From JAMQPK01 sp963782595 (GTDB lineage: Bacteria; Acidobacteriota; Vicinamibacteria; Vicinamibacterales; JAMQPK01), in assembly GCA_963782595.1 (NCBI GenBank), contig CAWAKJ010000007.1, forward strand, positions 806,001 through 870,000: a stretch of DNA of 64,000 nucleotides. Reading direction: 5' to 3'. Numbering within the stretch: position 1 is the first letter of the stretch; the number at the start of each line of letters is the position of its first letter. Shown here one piece after another: positions 25,202-32,257 of this stretch. Below the pieces are notes generated by a model. It ran no database searches and had not been told where the DNA came from. It was given only the letters and a program-made list of their open reading frames with translations. Both the position numbers and the translations under genes were made by a program.

Positions 25202-26056
25202 GTGTCCTTCATGCCCTACGTGTTGATTGCGCGGGCCGTACTCCGGCCGACGCGCATCCGAGGCCGTCGCGCGCGCCGCTCGGCGGCCTCGAAACTGGGG
25301 CGACGCGCGTTTCTGGCCATGCGGGTCGCCCCGTTGGCCGTCCAGATAATTGTCGGGACGGTCCTGCTGGTGATCGTCTGGGCGGCCGTGAACTGGATAG
25401 TGCAGGTAGTCCGCAAGCCTGCCGAGGTGTTCGTCGCGGTCAGCGACTCGCGTGCCAAAGTGCCGGCGCAGACCTGGCGGCAATACGGCCCGCTCCTCGA
25501 CGAGCACTCCACGGCGGTCATCACACCGGAATTACTGGCCGCTCTGGCCCAGGTGGAGAGCAGCGGCAACCCGGTAGCCCGGACCTACTGGCGGTGGCGG
25601 TTTAGCTGGAATCCGTTCGAGCTATACAGACCGGCCTCGAGCGCCGTCGGGATGTTTCAGATTACCGATGGAACGTTCGCAGAGGCCCGGCGCTATTGCA
25701 TTCACGATCACGCCGTCGTCGAGGACGGTCCCTGGCACGATCCGCACTCGTGCTGGTTCAACGCGCTCTACACGCGTGTGGTGCCCGCCCATGCGGTTGA
25801 AATGACCGCCGCGCTGCTGGATCGCACGGTCGCGCGCATCCTCGCCCGCAACCGCATCACGACCGCCTCGCTGCAGCAGCGGCAAAACCTTGCGGCGATC
25901 ATCCACCTGTGCGGGGACGGCGCCGGTGACGGATACGCGCGCCGCGGATTCCGATTCAGAGGCGGCCAGCGATGCGGCGACCACGACCCCCGCCGCTACC
26001 TTGCACAGGTCAACGCGCTGAAGCGTCAATTTGCTCGGCTGGCTGCGGCTGACTGA
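25202..26056 (+). CDS. Membrane-anchored lytic transglycosylase-like (SLT) protein
   Basis: 284 residues. A basic N-terminus and one membrane helix (LAVQIIVGTVLLVIVWAAVNWIV, about residues 45-67) precede a lysozyme-like domain with LLAALAQVESSGNPVA (the VES glutamate is the expected catalytic acid), SAVGMFQITDGTF (the GLxQ-like element) and a C-terminal helical part with HLCGDGAGDGYARRGF. It probably cuts peptidoglycan glycan strands from the periplasmic face. Four bp separate its end from the end of the opposite gene. Confidence 0.8.
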   Translation: MSFMPYVLIARAVLRPTRIRGRRARRSAASKLGRRAFLAMRVAPLAVQIIVGTVLLVIVWAAVNWIVQVVRKPAEVFVAVSDSRAKVPAQTWRQYGPLLDEHSTAVITPELLAALAQVESSGNPVARTYWRWRFSWNPFELYRPASSAVGMFQITDGTFAEARRYCIHDHAVVEDGPWHDPHSCWFNALYTRVVPAHAVEMTAALLDRTVARILARNRITTASLQQRQNLAAIIHLCGDGAGDGYARRGFRFRGGQRCGDHDPRRYLAQVNALKRQFARLAAAD

Positions 26057-26059
26057 CGT

Positions 26060-27766
26060 TCACCACGCTCCCGCTCCGAACTCGTAGACGAATCGCACGT
26101 TCTGCGGACGCGTCATCGAGTTGGCCCGCAGTCCGACGCGGCCGCCAAGAAATCGGAGAAAGCGCACGCGCTCGGCCGAGAACCGGTACCGGATCCCGAT
26201 TTCCTCAACCGGCTCCCACGTGCTCACACCGTCGAGTGGATCGCGCCGGCGCTCGCCGCCGACCGCGACGTACCAATCGAACGGACGTGACGCGGACGGC
26301 GCGTACATCGCTTCGTAGCTCGTGCTCGAAAAGCGATGCGGCCGGTTCAGCGTCGCCGCGACCAGGTTCACTCTCATGATCACCCAACCGCCCAGGTACG
26401 GCACTTCGCCGCCGACAGGCACGATCGCCGACACGCCGTTCCCTTCGTCATACCGGTACGCGAAGCTGAAACGCTCCGCGACACTCTGGAATCCGTACTG
26501 GCCATCGGGGCCCGGCGAGACTTTGCGAAGAGCCGCGAACAGCTTCGCGATGGCCGCTGGACGAGGCGGCAGGACTTCGGTGTCGTTGTCCGGCGCGCAG
26601 AACTGCTTGGCGTCGAGGAATCCGTGCAGCCGCTCGTCCGAACCGGAGTCTGACGCCCGCAACGTTTCGAGGCGCGTGCACACGGGATCGGTTCGCGATT
26701 CGACGAGCTGATACGCGCGGCCATTCTTCAGGCAGCCACCGCTTTCGCCGTTCGACTCCAGGCCCGGGAGAGATCCGCTGTAGTGCTTGATCAGACGAGC
26801 CGACGGGCTCGGCGGGCAAATCTGTGTGTGGGGCCGTCGTGTGCGGGAAAGCTCGGCGCTGAACGTGCTCCCTCCAAGTTTTCCCGTTCCGGCCACATCG
26901 CGAATCCCCCAGGCGTCGTTCGATTGCCGGTTCACGTCGTAATGGGGCATGTACGTGCCGTCGCCGTCGCGATCGGGCGATGTGGCGTGCTTGTTTTCTT
27001 CGACCAGCGCAACCAGCGGCAGCACCGTGTCGCGCGTCGAGAGCACCTGCAGCGTGTTCGTGTACCAGCCCACACCGTGCGCAGATCCCGACACGCTTTC
27101 GAGCTGCGCCGCCGGCCAGCAGACATCGGCCGCCGAGCGCTGCGCTCGCGGGAGGTACTCGCGATCGGCGGACGTGCGGCACGCGCGTCGCATGCGTACA
27201 CGCACCTCCATGGCCTCGAGGTCGTGAGGATGTCCACCGACGCCGCGATCTTCCGGGTAGTAGAAGAAGAAGGTGATGTAGACGTAGTCGAGCTCCTCCA
27301 GCGGGAGGCCTTCCGGTGATTCCGACCAGATCTGTTGCGGCTGCTGAACGCGCGCCTGGTCCATGCGCGACAGCTGGCGCTCCTCAGGGGGCTTGCCCCC
27401 CGAAGCCTTGGCGGAGGGGGGATTCTTCAGCCGCACGCGCCGAATCCGATAGTAGACAGTATTCCGTCCGTTGGGCCGATCGACCTGACCTGGTGCATCA
27501 CCTGGTCTGAATTCCAGCAGCAGGAACTCGCGTGGCGACAGCCACAGGATCGGGGCCGTCACTTCGGCAAGGCGCCGCAGCGACAACAGTCCTTCCTCAG
27601 CGCTTCCGTCGCCAATCCACACGGGTTGGACCGACGCGCACTCGGTCTCGTTGTCGTACGCGATACAGGTCTTGCCGGATGGCTCGAGCATCCGTTGTGC
27701 CCGCGCGGGCCGCGGGTCGAACGAGAGAACCAGGACGCCGGCGATGAGAGCGCTTCGTGCGGTCAT
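26060..27766 (-). CDS. Large secreted protein of unknown function, Vps62-like features
   Basis: 568 residues with a signal peptide (SALIAGVLVLSFDPRPARAQ). A middle block LDYVYITFFFYYPEDRGVGGHPHDLEAMEVRV, then HGVGWYTNTL and LVALVEENKHA, resembles the GxHxGDWE and 'P.vYvA.gsHA' spacing of Vps62/DUF946-type proteins; that link is tentative. A DRDGDGTYMPHYDV stretch could bind calcium. The last residues (VRFVYEFGAGAW, aromatic end) and alternating strands suggest a beta-barrel or surface protein. A repeat-derived insert lies at 27384-27420. Confidence 0.6.
   Translation of the reverse strand: MTARSALIAGVLVLSFDPRPARAQRMLEPSGKTCIAYDNETECASVQPVWIGDGSAEEGLLSLRRLAEVTAPILWLSPREFLLLEFRPGDAPGQVDRPNGRNTVYYRIRRVRLKNPPSAKASGGKPPEERQLSRMDQARVQQPQQIWSESPEGLPLEELDYVYITFFFYYPEDRGVGGHPHDLEAMEVRVRMRRACRTSADREYLPRAQRSAADVCWPAAQLESVSGSAHGVGWYTNTLQVLSTRDTVLPLVALVEENKHATSPDRDGDGTYMPHYDVNRQSNDAWGIRDVAGTGKLGGSTFSAELSRTRRPHTQICPPSPSARLIKHYSGSLPGLESNGESGGCLKNGRAYQLVESRTDPVCTRLETLRASDSGSDERLHGFLDAKQFCAPDNDTEVLPPRPAAIAKLFAALRKVSPGPDGQYGFQSVAERFSFAYRYDEGNGVSAIVPVGGEVPYLGGWVIMRVNLVAATLNRPHRFSSTSYEAMYAPSASRPFDWYVAVGGERRRDPLDGVSTWEPVEEIGIRYRFSAERVRFLRFLGGRVGLRANSMTRPQNVRFVYEFGAGAW
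27384..27420. repeat. GC-rich hairpin repeat read through in frame
   Basis: CAGGGGGCTTGCCCCCCGAA followed by GCCTTGGCGGAGGGGGG contains a GGGGGC-TT-GCCCCC hairpin. On the reverse strand it is translated in frame as PPSAKASGGKPPEE inside the large secreted protein. The wording differs from the flanking protein and looks like an inserted mobile spacer repeat. Confidence 0.5.
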
Positions 27767-27821
27767 GTAGCTCCTCCCGCGGGTTGCTCCCCCTTTGCGT
27801 CTTATCGGCAGATGTCGACTA

Positions 27822-27878
27822 TGTAGGGTGGGTCTTGCAGAATGTAGGGCGGGTCTTGCAGTTCAAGACCCGCCCTAC
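27822..27878. repeat. REP-like hairpin, GTAGGGCGGGTCTTG family, with extra half copy
   Basis: TGTAGGGTGGGTCTTGCAG (27822-27840) is followed by TGTAGGGCGGGTCTTGCAG (27843-27861) and the inverted CAAGACCCGCCCTAC (27864-27878). The inner pair makes the same 15-bp stem as at 8742-8776. It lies just upstream of the large secreted protein gene and at the end of the PIN gene (27891), where it may end the toxin/antitoxin transcript. Confidence 0.75.
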
Positions 27879-27890
27879 CAGATCACCCGC

Positions 27891-28331
27891 CTACCAGACG
27901 ACCTGTACGGTACCTGATTCGCGGATGCTGCCATCGCGTGTCACAAGCGGCAGTCCCGAGGTGTGCGCGGCGGCGACGATGAGCGCATCGAAGGGATCTC
28001 GCGTGAAGCGAAGCTCGTCGGCGAGATACACCTGTTCCGGTGTGATTTCGAGCGGTTGATACGCCGGATTGCTGAAGAGGTCGTCGAAAAATGCACGGAC
28101 GCTCCGGCGCAGGTTGACGCGCGCGACACGAGCGAGAAGACTGCACTCCCACATCACCACTGCGGGAACATACAGGACCGCCTCCTGGCGCTCGCATCGT
28201 TCGAAGAGAGCGGCGGCGCGAGGGCCGAGCCGGCCGCCGCCCGCCGCGTGGAAGATCAACGGATGTGTATCGGTGACGGCGCTCTGCAGATCACGCACGG
28301 CGCTTCGGCGATTTTCGTTTCCGGCCGTCAT
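27891..28331 (-). CDS. PIN-domain ribonuclease toxin (VapC-like)
   Basis: 146 residues. PIN-type acidic residues are visible at VTDTHPLIFHAAG (first Asp), VVMWECSLLA (Glu), FTRDPFDALIVAAA (Asp pair) and LVTRDGSI (last Asp). This arrangement is that of VapC toxins, Mg-dependent RNases acting on tRNA or rRNA. The start overlaps the upstream antitoxin-like gene by 41 bp, which is usual for such pairs. The first 15 residues are probably not conserved; a start nearer VTDTHP is possible. Confidence 0.82.
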   Translation of the reverse strand: MTAGNENRRSAVRDLQSAVTDTHPLIFHAAGGGRLGPRAAALFERCERQEAVLYVPAVVMWECSLLARVARVNLRRSVRAFFDDLFSNPAYQPLEITPEQVYLADELRFTRDPFDALIVAAAHTSGLPLVTRDGSIRESGTVQVVW

Positions 28332-28608
28332 ACGGGGCGCGTTCGTCGTGCACGGTCAGAGGACGGCCAAGTGAGGCGTCGAAGAGCACACGTACGGCCG
28401 CGTCCGCTGTTTCCAGCAGTGGATCCGCCGCATCGACATCGATCGTCCCGACGACGGATCGCGCCTGGCCGATGCCGGCCCCCTGCCGCACAGACGTCAC
28501 GATCTGATCGAGCAACTCGCTGACACTTTCGCCCGTGGCGCCGGCGCGTCCCTTCAACCATGTGACATTGGTGGCTTCGAGGGTGACCGACAGGGCTCGT
28601 CTAGGCAT
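28291..28608 (-). CDS. Antitoxin-like protein paired with PIN toxin
   Basis: 105 residues. The N-terminus RRALSVTLEATNVTWLKGRAGATGESVSELLDQIV has the strand-helix-helix look of a ribbon-helix-helix DNA-binding domain. A basic C-terminus (RKRKSPKRRA) follows an acidic linker. By position and overlap it is the antitoxin and autoregulator of the PIN gene. Its ATG at 28608 has no Shine-Dalgarno sequence and lies within about 10 nt of the predicted transcription start. Confidence 0.75.
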   Translation of the reverse strand: MPRRALSVTLEATNVTWLKGRAGATGESVSELLDQIVTSVRQGAGIGQARSVVGTIDVDAADPLLETADAAVRVLFDASLGRPLTVHDERAPYDGRKRKSPKRRA

Positions 28609-28650
28609 AGTATAAAAATATTATATACCATAAAAAAAGTATAACACCAA
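28609..28650 (-). promoter_or_regulatory. AT-rich promoter of the toxin/antitoxin pair, very short leader
   Basis: Read on the reverse strand, TTGGTG (28650-28645) and TATATA/TATAAT (28627-28620) make a promoter with 17-19 nt spacing. Transcription would start only a few nt before ATG 28608, so the mRNA is nearly leaderless. The -35 box is back to back with that of the divergent BlaI gene (28654-28659). The AT stretch stands out sharply from the high-GC surroundings. Confidence 0.6.
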
Positions 28651-28653
28651 TCC

Positions 28654-28704
28654 TTGACTCTCCCCACGGCCGCGAATATATTCGCGGTGCGCGAAAATTT
28701 TCGC
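28654..28704 (+). promoter_or_regulatory. Promoter with two palindromic operators before blaI copy 2
   Basis: TTGACT (28654-28659), exactly 17 nt, then TATATT (28677-28682) form a near-consensus promoter. The palindrome CGCGAATATATTCGCG (28671-28686) covers the -10 box. A second palindrome, GCGAAAATTTTCGC (28691-28704), sits just after the predicted start point. Both halves read GCGAA/TTCGC, so they are probably two sites for the same repressor, most simply the BlaI-type protein encoded at 28726. Confidence 0.72.
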
Positions 28705-28725
28705 CATTCCGGATGGACAACGAAC

Positions 28726-29121
28726 ATGCCGAAGCCGCCGTCTAACGGTCTGACACGCCGCGAAAGCCAGATCATGGAAATTCTCCACCGGCGACAGCGA
28801 GCGACCGTCGAGGACATCAGGTCGGAGCTCCGTGACGCACCGAGCCCGTCGAGCGTGCGCAAACTGCTGGAGATCATGATCGACCGCCGTCTGCTCGGGC
28901 GCGAGTCTGACGGCCCCCGACATGTGTACTTTCCCTCGGCGAAGCCGGAAGAGGCGAGCCGCTCTGCGCTGGCGCAGCTGGTGCGCACGTTCTTCAACAA
29001 CTCGCCCGGTTCGGCGATGGCGGCCCTGCTCGACGCGGCCGAGACGCCGCTCTCGGAAGACGAATACAAACGACTCAGCGCGTTGCTGAAGCGCGTTCGC
29101 ACTCAGGGAGGCAAGCGATGA
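28726..29121 (+). CDS. BlaI/MecI-family repressor, copy 2
   Basis: 131 residues from ATG 28726 (an in-frame upstream codon at 28654 lies inside the promoter and is rejected). LTRRESQIMEILHRRQRATVEDIRSEL and SPSSVRKLLEIMIDRRLLGRE form the winged helix. RHVYFPSAKPEEASRSALAQLVRTFFNNS and LSEDEYKRLSALLKRVR form the dimerisation arm. It overlaps the M56 gene by 4 bp (ATGA), predicting coupled translation. Confidence 0.88.
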   Translation: MPKPPSNGLTRRESQIMEILHRRQRATVEDIRSELRDAPSPSSVRKLLEIMIDRRLLGRESDGPRHVYFPSAKPEEASRSALAQLVRTFFNNSPGSAMAALLDAAETPLSEDEYKRLSALLKRVRTQGGKR

Positions 29122-31242
29122 CAGTCATCTCGATTCTGCTGAGGGCATCGGCGTTGATGATGGTGATGTACGGCATCCACGCGGTGTTCGCACGGCGCCT
29201 GTCGGCCACGATGCGTCACCTGATATGGACGTTCGCCATCATGGGCCTGCTGCTGCTTCCCGCACTGACGTCTGTGCTGCCCGGCTGGACCGCCATCGAG
29301 GTGTCGCCGCGGCGGCTGTCGGAAACCGCGCCGGCGATCGAACTGAATCCGGTCTCTTCACCCGTGGTCATGGCCCCCGCCATCGACCGGGAGAGCCCAT
29401 GCGGCACACACCAGAGCGGCAGACGCGCGATCGATTCCCTGGTCGGTCGCGCTGGCAACGCTCTATGCCGCCGGCGTACTTGTGGTGCTGGCTCGCGTGA
29501 TACTCGAACGGCGCTCCCTTCAGCGGCTCGCGCGTGGGGCATCGGCCGTGGACGATCCCGAATGGACGAGACTGTTACACGAGTGCGCGGGGACTCTGGG
29601 AACTCGGCGCGGGATCCGGTTGCTTCGCGGCTCGAGTCAGACCATGCCGATGACGTTCGGGACCAGGCAGCCGGCCATCGTCATTCCTGCGGGCGCTGAT
29701 GACTGGCCGGCGGGCCGGCGCCGTGCCGTCCTGCTGCACGAGACGGCGCACGTCGCCCGACACGACTGCCTCGTTCAAACGCTGGCCGCAGTGGCGTGCG
29801 CGATTTACTGGGTGCATCCCATGGTCTGGTGGATTGCGCGGCGGCTGCGGGTGGAGCGAGAGCTGGCCTGTGACGACCGCGTGCTGATGTCGGGCATGCG
29901 CGCCAGCGAATATGCCGGAGATCTCCTCGAGCTGGCCTACACGCTTGGCCGCCGGCCCGCGCCGGCGCTGGCCGTGAGCATGGCCTCGTCTCTGCACATT
30001 GAAGGACGGATGCTGGCCGTGCTCGATGAAGCGCGTAACCGGGCCACGCCGGCGTTGAGTGTCTGCGCCGTTGCGGCGGTGACGATCATCGCGCTGCTGG
30101 TTCCGCTTGCGACGGTCACCTGGGCCGTTCGTGCGCCGGATGCGCCACTGCCGAGCCGGATTGATCCGCCATTCGAATTCGCGCAGGGCGGGTCGGCTGC
30201 GACACCGCAAAACGTGGGCACGTGGGAAATCCGCGCAACGGGAGATCTGCGAACAGTTCACTTGCGGCTCACAGAGGGTGACGGCTCTCATGGATCGACG
30301 ATCGACACCGACCAGCTCAGCGGACTGTCGACGGCGTTGCTGTCAGGAGCGGGCGGGTCTGCAAAGTTCACGCTGCGGCGCGATGCGGGTGCGTTTCATT
30401 TCGAGGGAGTGTTCCGGAGCGGCGTGGGCGCCGGCACCTATACGTTCGTGCCGAGTCCCGATTTTGCCGACGCACTGGCGAAGCGCGGCTACGCTCGTCC
30501 CACACCGGCAGAGCAGTACCTGATGGCCCGCGCCAATTTCGGTCTCGCGTTTCTCGACGAGCTGACGGCGCAGAACTACGCGCGCGCCAGCCTCGCGCAG
30601 CTGATTCGCGCCGTGCAGCATGGCGTGTCGCTGACCTATCTGCGCGAGATGGGGCAGTTGGGCTACCGGCTGAAAGACGTGGACCAGCTGGTCACGCTGC
30701 GCGATCACGGCGTGTCGCCGCAATATGTTCGAGAGATGGGAGCCGAAGGTCTCAAAGGTCTGGCGGTGGACGATCTGGTCCGCGCGCGCTCGCACGGCGT
30801 GTCGCCCAGCTACGTGAGAGAGCTGCGCGCGCAGGGCCATCAGGGCCTCGCGCTCGACGCGCTCATCCGGCTGCGCGATCACGGTGTGTCGCCTCAGTAT
30901 CTGCAAGAGCTGCGGAGCCTGGGATACGAGAAGCTCACCCTCGACACGAGCATTCAGCTTCGCAACCACGGCGTGTCCCCCGAGTTCGTGCGGGATCTGC
31001 GCACGCTCGGGTACCAGAATCTTTCAGTAGAGGACCTGGTTCGGCTGCGCAATCATGGTGTGTCGCCGTCGTTTGTCCGAGCGCTCAACGATCTTGGCTA
31101 CGCCAGTCTGACCATCGACGAGCTCGTCGGGCTGCGCAACCATGGCGTGTCTCCCGAGCGCATTCGCACGGCCAACACGCGAGCGGGCAGGCGTCTGAGC
31201 GTCGACGAGCTCAAGGCCGCTGCGTCGAACGGCTGGAGGTAA
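29118..31242 (+). CDS. M56 membrane peptidase with 29-residue repeats, frameshifted, copy 2
   Basis: The frame from 29118 gives the usual N-terminal helices (LRASALMMVMYGIHAVF, MRHLIWTFAIMGLLLLPAL) but loses sense after DRESP near 29395. The sensible continuation (WSVALATLYAAGVLVVLARVI, then the protease with LLHETAHVARHD and WWIARRLRVERELACDD) is in another frame from about 29400, consistent with one extra base between 29391 and 29402. After a helix near 30060-30120 the tail carries about seven copies of a 29-residue repeat, L-G-Y-x2-L-x2-D-x-L-V-x-L-R-x-H-G-V-S-P-x-Y-V-R-E-L (about 30530-31239). The product may be inactive unless the frameshift is an assembly error. Confidence 0.82.
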
Positions 31243-31249
31243 TGCCGGT

Positions 31250-31501
31250 TCAGCGGCGGAAGCGGCGAAGACGGCGCTGCGCACCTGCATGCCGCTCAGC
31301 TTCATCCGGACCGAGCTTGCGTCGCCGTGGTGGCCAGTCGAGATAGGTCTGCTCGTACTCGGCAACGGTTGCGCTGCGGGCCACGTCTTCCTGGCACGTG
31401 TCGCATCCGCCTTCGCAGGAGGTATCCCGCCCGAACGTGCTCGCAGACGAATCGAGGCTTTGAGAGGGCTGTTGGGATCGCACGTCTCTCGAGGACAGCA
31501 A
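31250..31501 (-). CDS. Possible small Cys-motif protein
   Basis: A TTG-initiated frame of 83 residues contains CEGGCDTCQED, a possible metal or disulfide cluster, then VAEYEQTYLDWPPRRRKL and a basic tail. There is no clear ribosome binding site, and the opposite strand is also open, so this may be chance. The rest of the 31243-31696 spacer holds no other candidate; an A-rich stretch with GCGCTTTCCGCGG lies at about 31605-31640. Confidence 0.25.
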   Translation of the reverse strand: MLSSRDVRSQQPSQSLDSSASTFGRDTSCEGGCDTCQEDVARSATVAEYEQTYLDWPPRRRKLGPDEAERHAGAQRRLRRFRR

Positions 31502-31696
31502 CCGGCGTACCGGGGCGGGCTGGAGGGATAACCTTAAACTCCGCAGTCAGTTAGCTCGATCTGCACGTCTCGCCAGACCGTGTAAAAGTCACCCCATGGG
31601 AAGAAAAAAAAGCGCTTTCCGCGGAAATGCACGCAAAAGCGCCCGGTCGCTCGCTCCACCTGCGTGACCTTAAATTAAGCTCCCCATCGGTCGCGC

Positions 31697-32179
31697 TCAG
31701 CGCGTTTTCAGCGCTCGTCCCATCAGCAGCTGGGGTTCGACGTGAACGACATCGGGTATCCGTTCCAGGTCCGCCAGCGCCGGCAGCGCGTAGGCGACTC
31801 CGCCATGCCGTGGCACGAGCCAGGCTGTGTGCGGTGCGTACGACGGTGTGCGCTCGATGTCGAATCCGGCCGCTTCGAACTGCGGCCGCTTGTCCTCGCC
31901 ACGCGCGTGTTCGGCAAGGCGGACGAACACGCGGCCGGTGGGTACTGCCAACGGCCCGCCCGTCCCGGCCGAGTACACGGGACCGACTTCGTCTGCATCG
32001 ATCTGCGCCCGCGGTTGGCCTTCGTAAATCGCAAACACCGTCTTGGCCTCGTCGGCAATGACGTCAACGGCTCCGCTCGCATCGGCGCGGCTGCCGAGGC
32101 GGCGCGAATAGAGATTCGGACGGCGCTCGAAGGGCGCCGTGCCGGCACCTGCGCGAAGCTCGGTCGGGTAGGTCGGCAT
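31697..32179 (-). CDS. Stand-alone protein resembling the pro-region of the neighbouring subtilase
   Basis: 160 residues from ATG 32179; the frame is open much further upstream but that part is antisense to the subtilase and not protein-like. Residues 83-156 (RVFVRLAEHARGEDKR ... AGFDIERTPSYAPHTAW ... ALADLERIPDVVHVEPQLL) align by eye with residues 125-196 of the divergent subtilase (NLFVKFAPGAKLSAV ... RGLTVKREIKYLDAAYV ... LEMLRTVEGVELCHPELL), the segment just before its catalytic domain. It is likely a free-standing inhibitor or chaperone for that protease. No signal peptide. 78 bp separate the two divergent starts. Confidence 0.7.
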   Translation of the reverse strand: MPTYPTELRAGAGTAPFERRPNLYSRRLGSRADASGAVDVIADEAKTVFAIYEGQPRAQIDADEVGPVYSAGTGGPLAVPTGRVFVRLAEHARGEDKRPQFEAAGFDIERTPSYAPHTAWLVPRHGGVAYALPALADLERIPDVVHVEPQLLMGRALKTR

Positions 32180-32201
32180 CGAAAGAAAGATCGAGGTTGA
32201 A

Positions 32202-32239
32202 GGCGGGTATTCAGGACCCGCCCTACGTTCATTGTAGGG
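32202..32239. repeat. Decayed REP-like element between divergent genes
   Basis: GGCGGGT (32202-32208) pairs with ACCCGCC (32216-32222), and CCCTAC (32221-32226) with GTAGGG (32234-32239). The words ACCCGCCCTAC and TGTAGGGC are those of the hairpin family at 8741 and 27822. It lies in the 78-bp divergent promoter region of the subtilase and the pro-region-like gene. Confidence 0.5.
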
Positions 32240-32257
32240 CACGAAAGGACGAAGCTC

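Noticed and set aside
30530..31239. 87-bp periodicity resembling a tandem DNA repeat
   Set aside because: It is a coding repeat of 29 residues with diverged codons, not a CRISPR or satellite.
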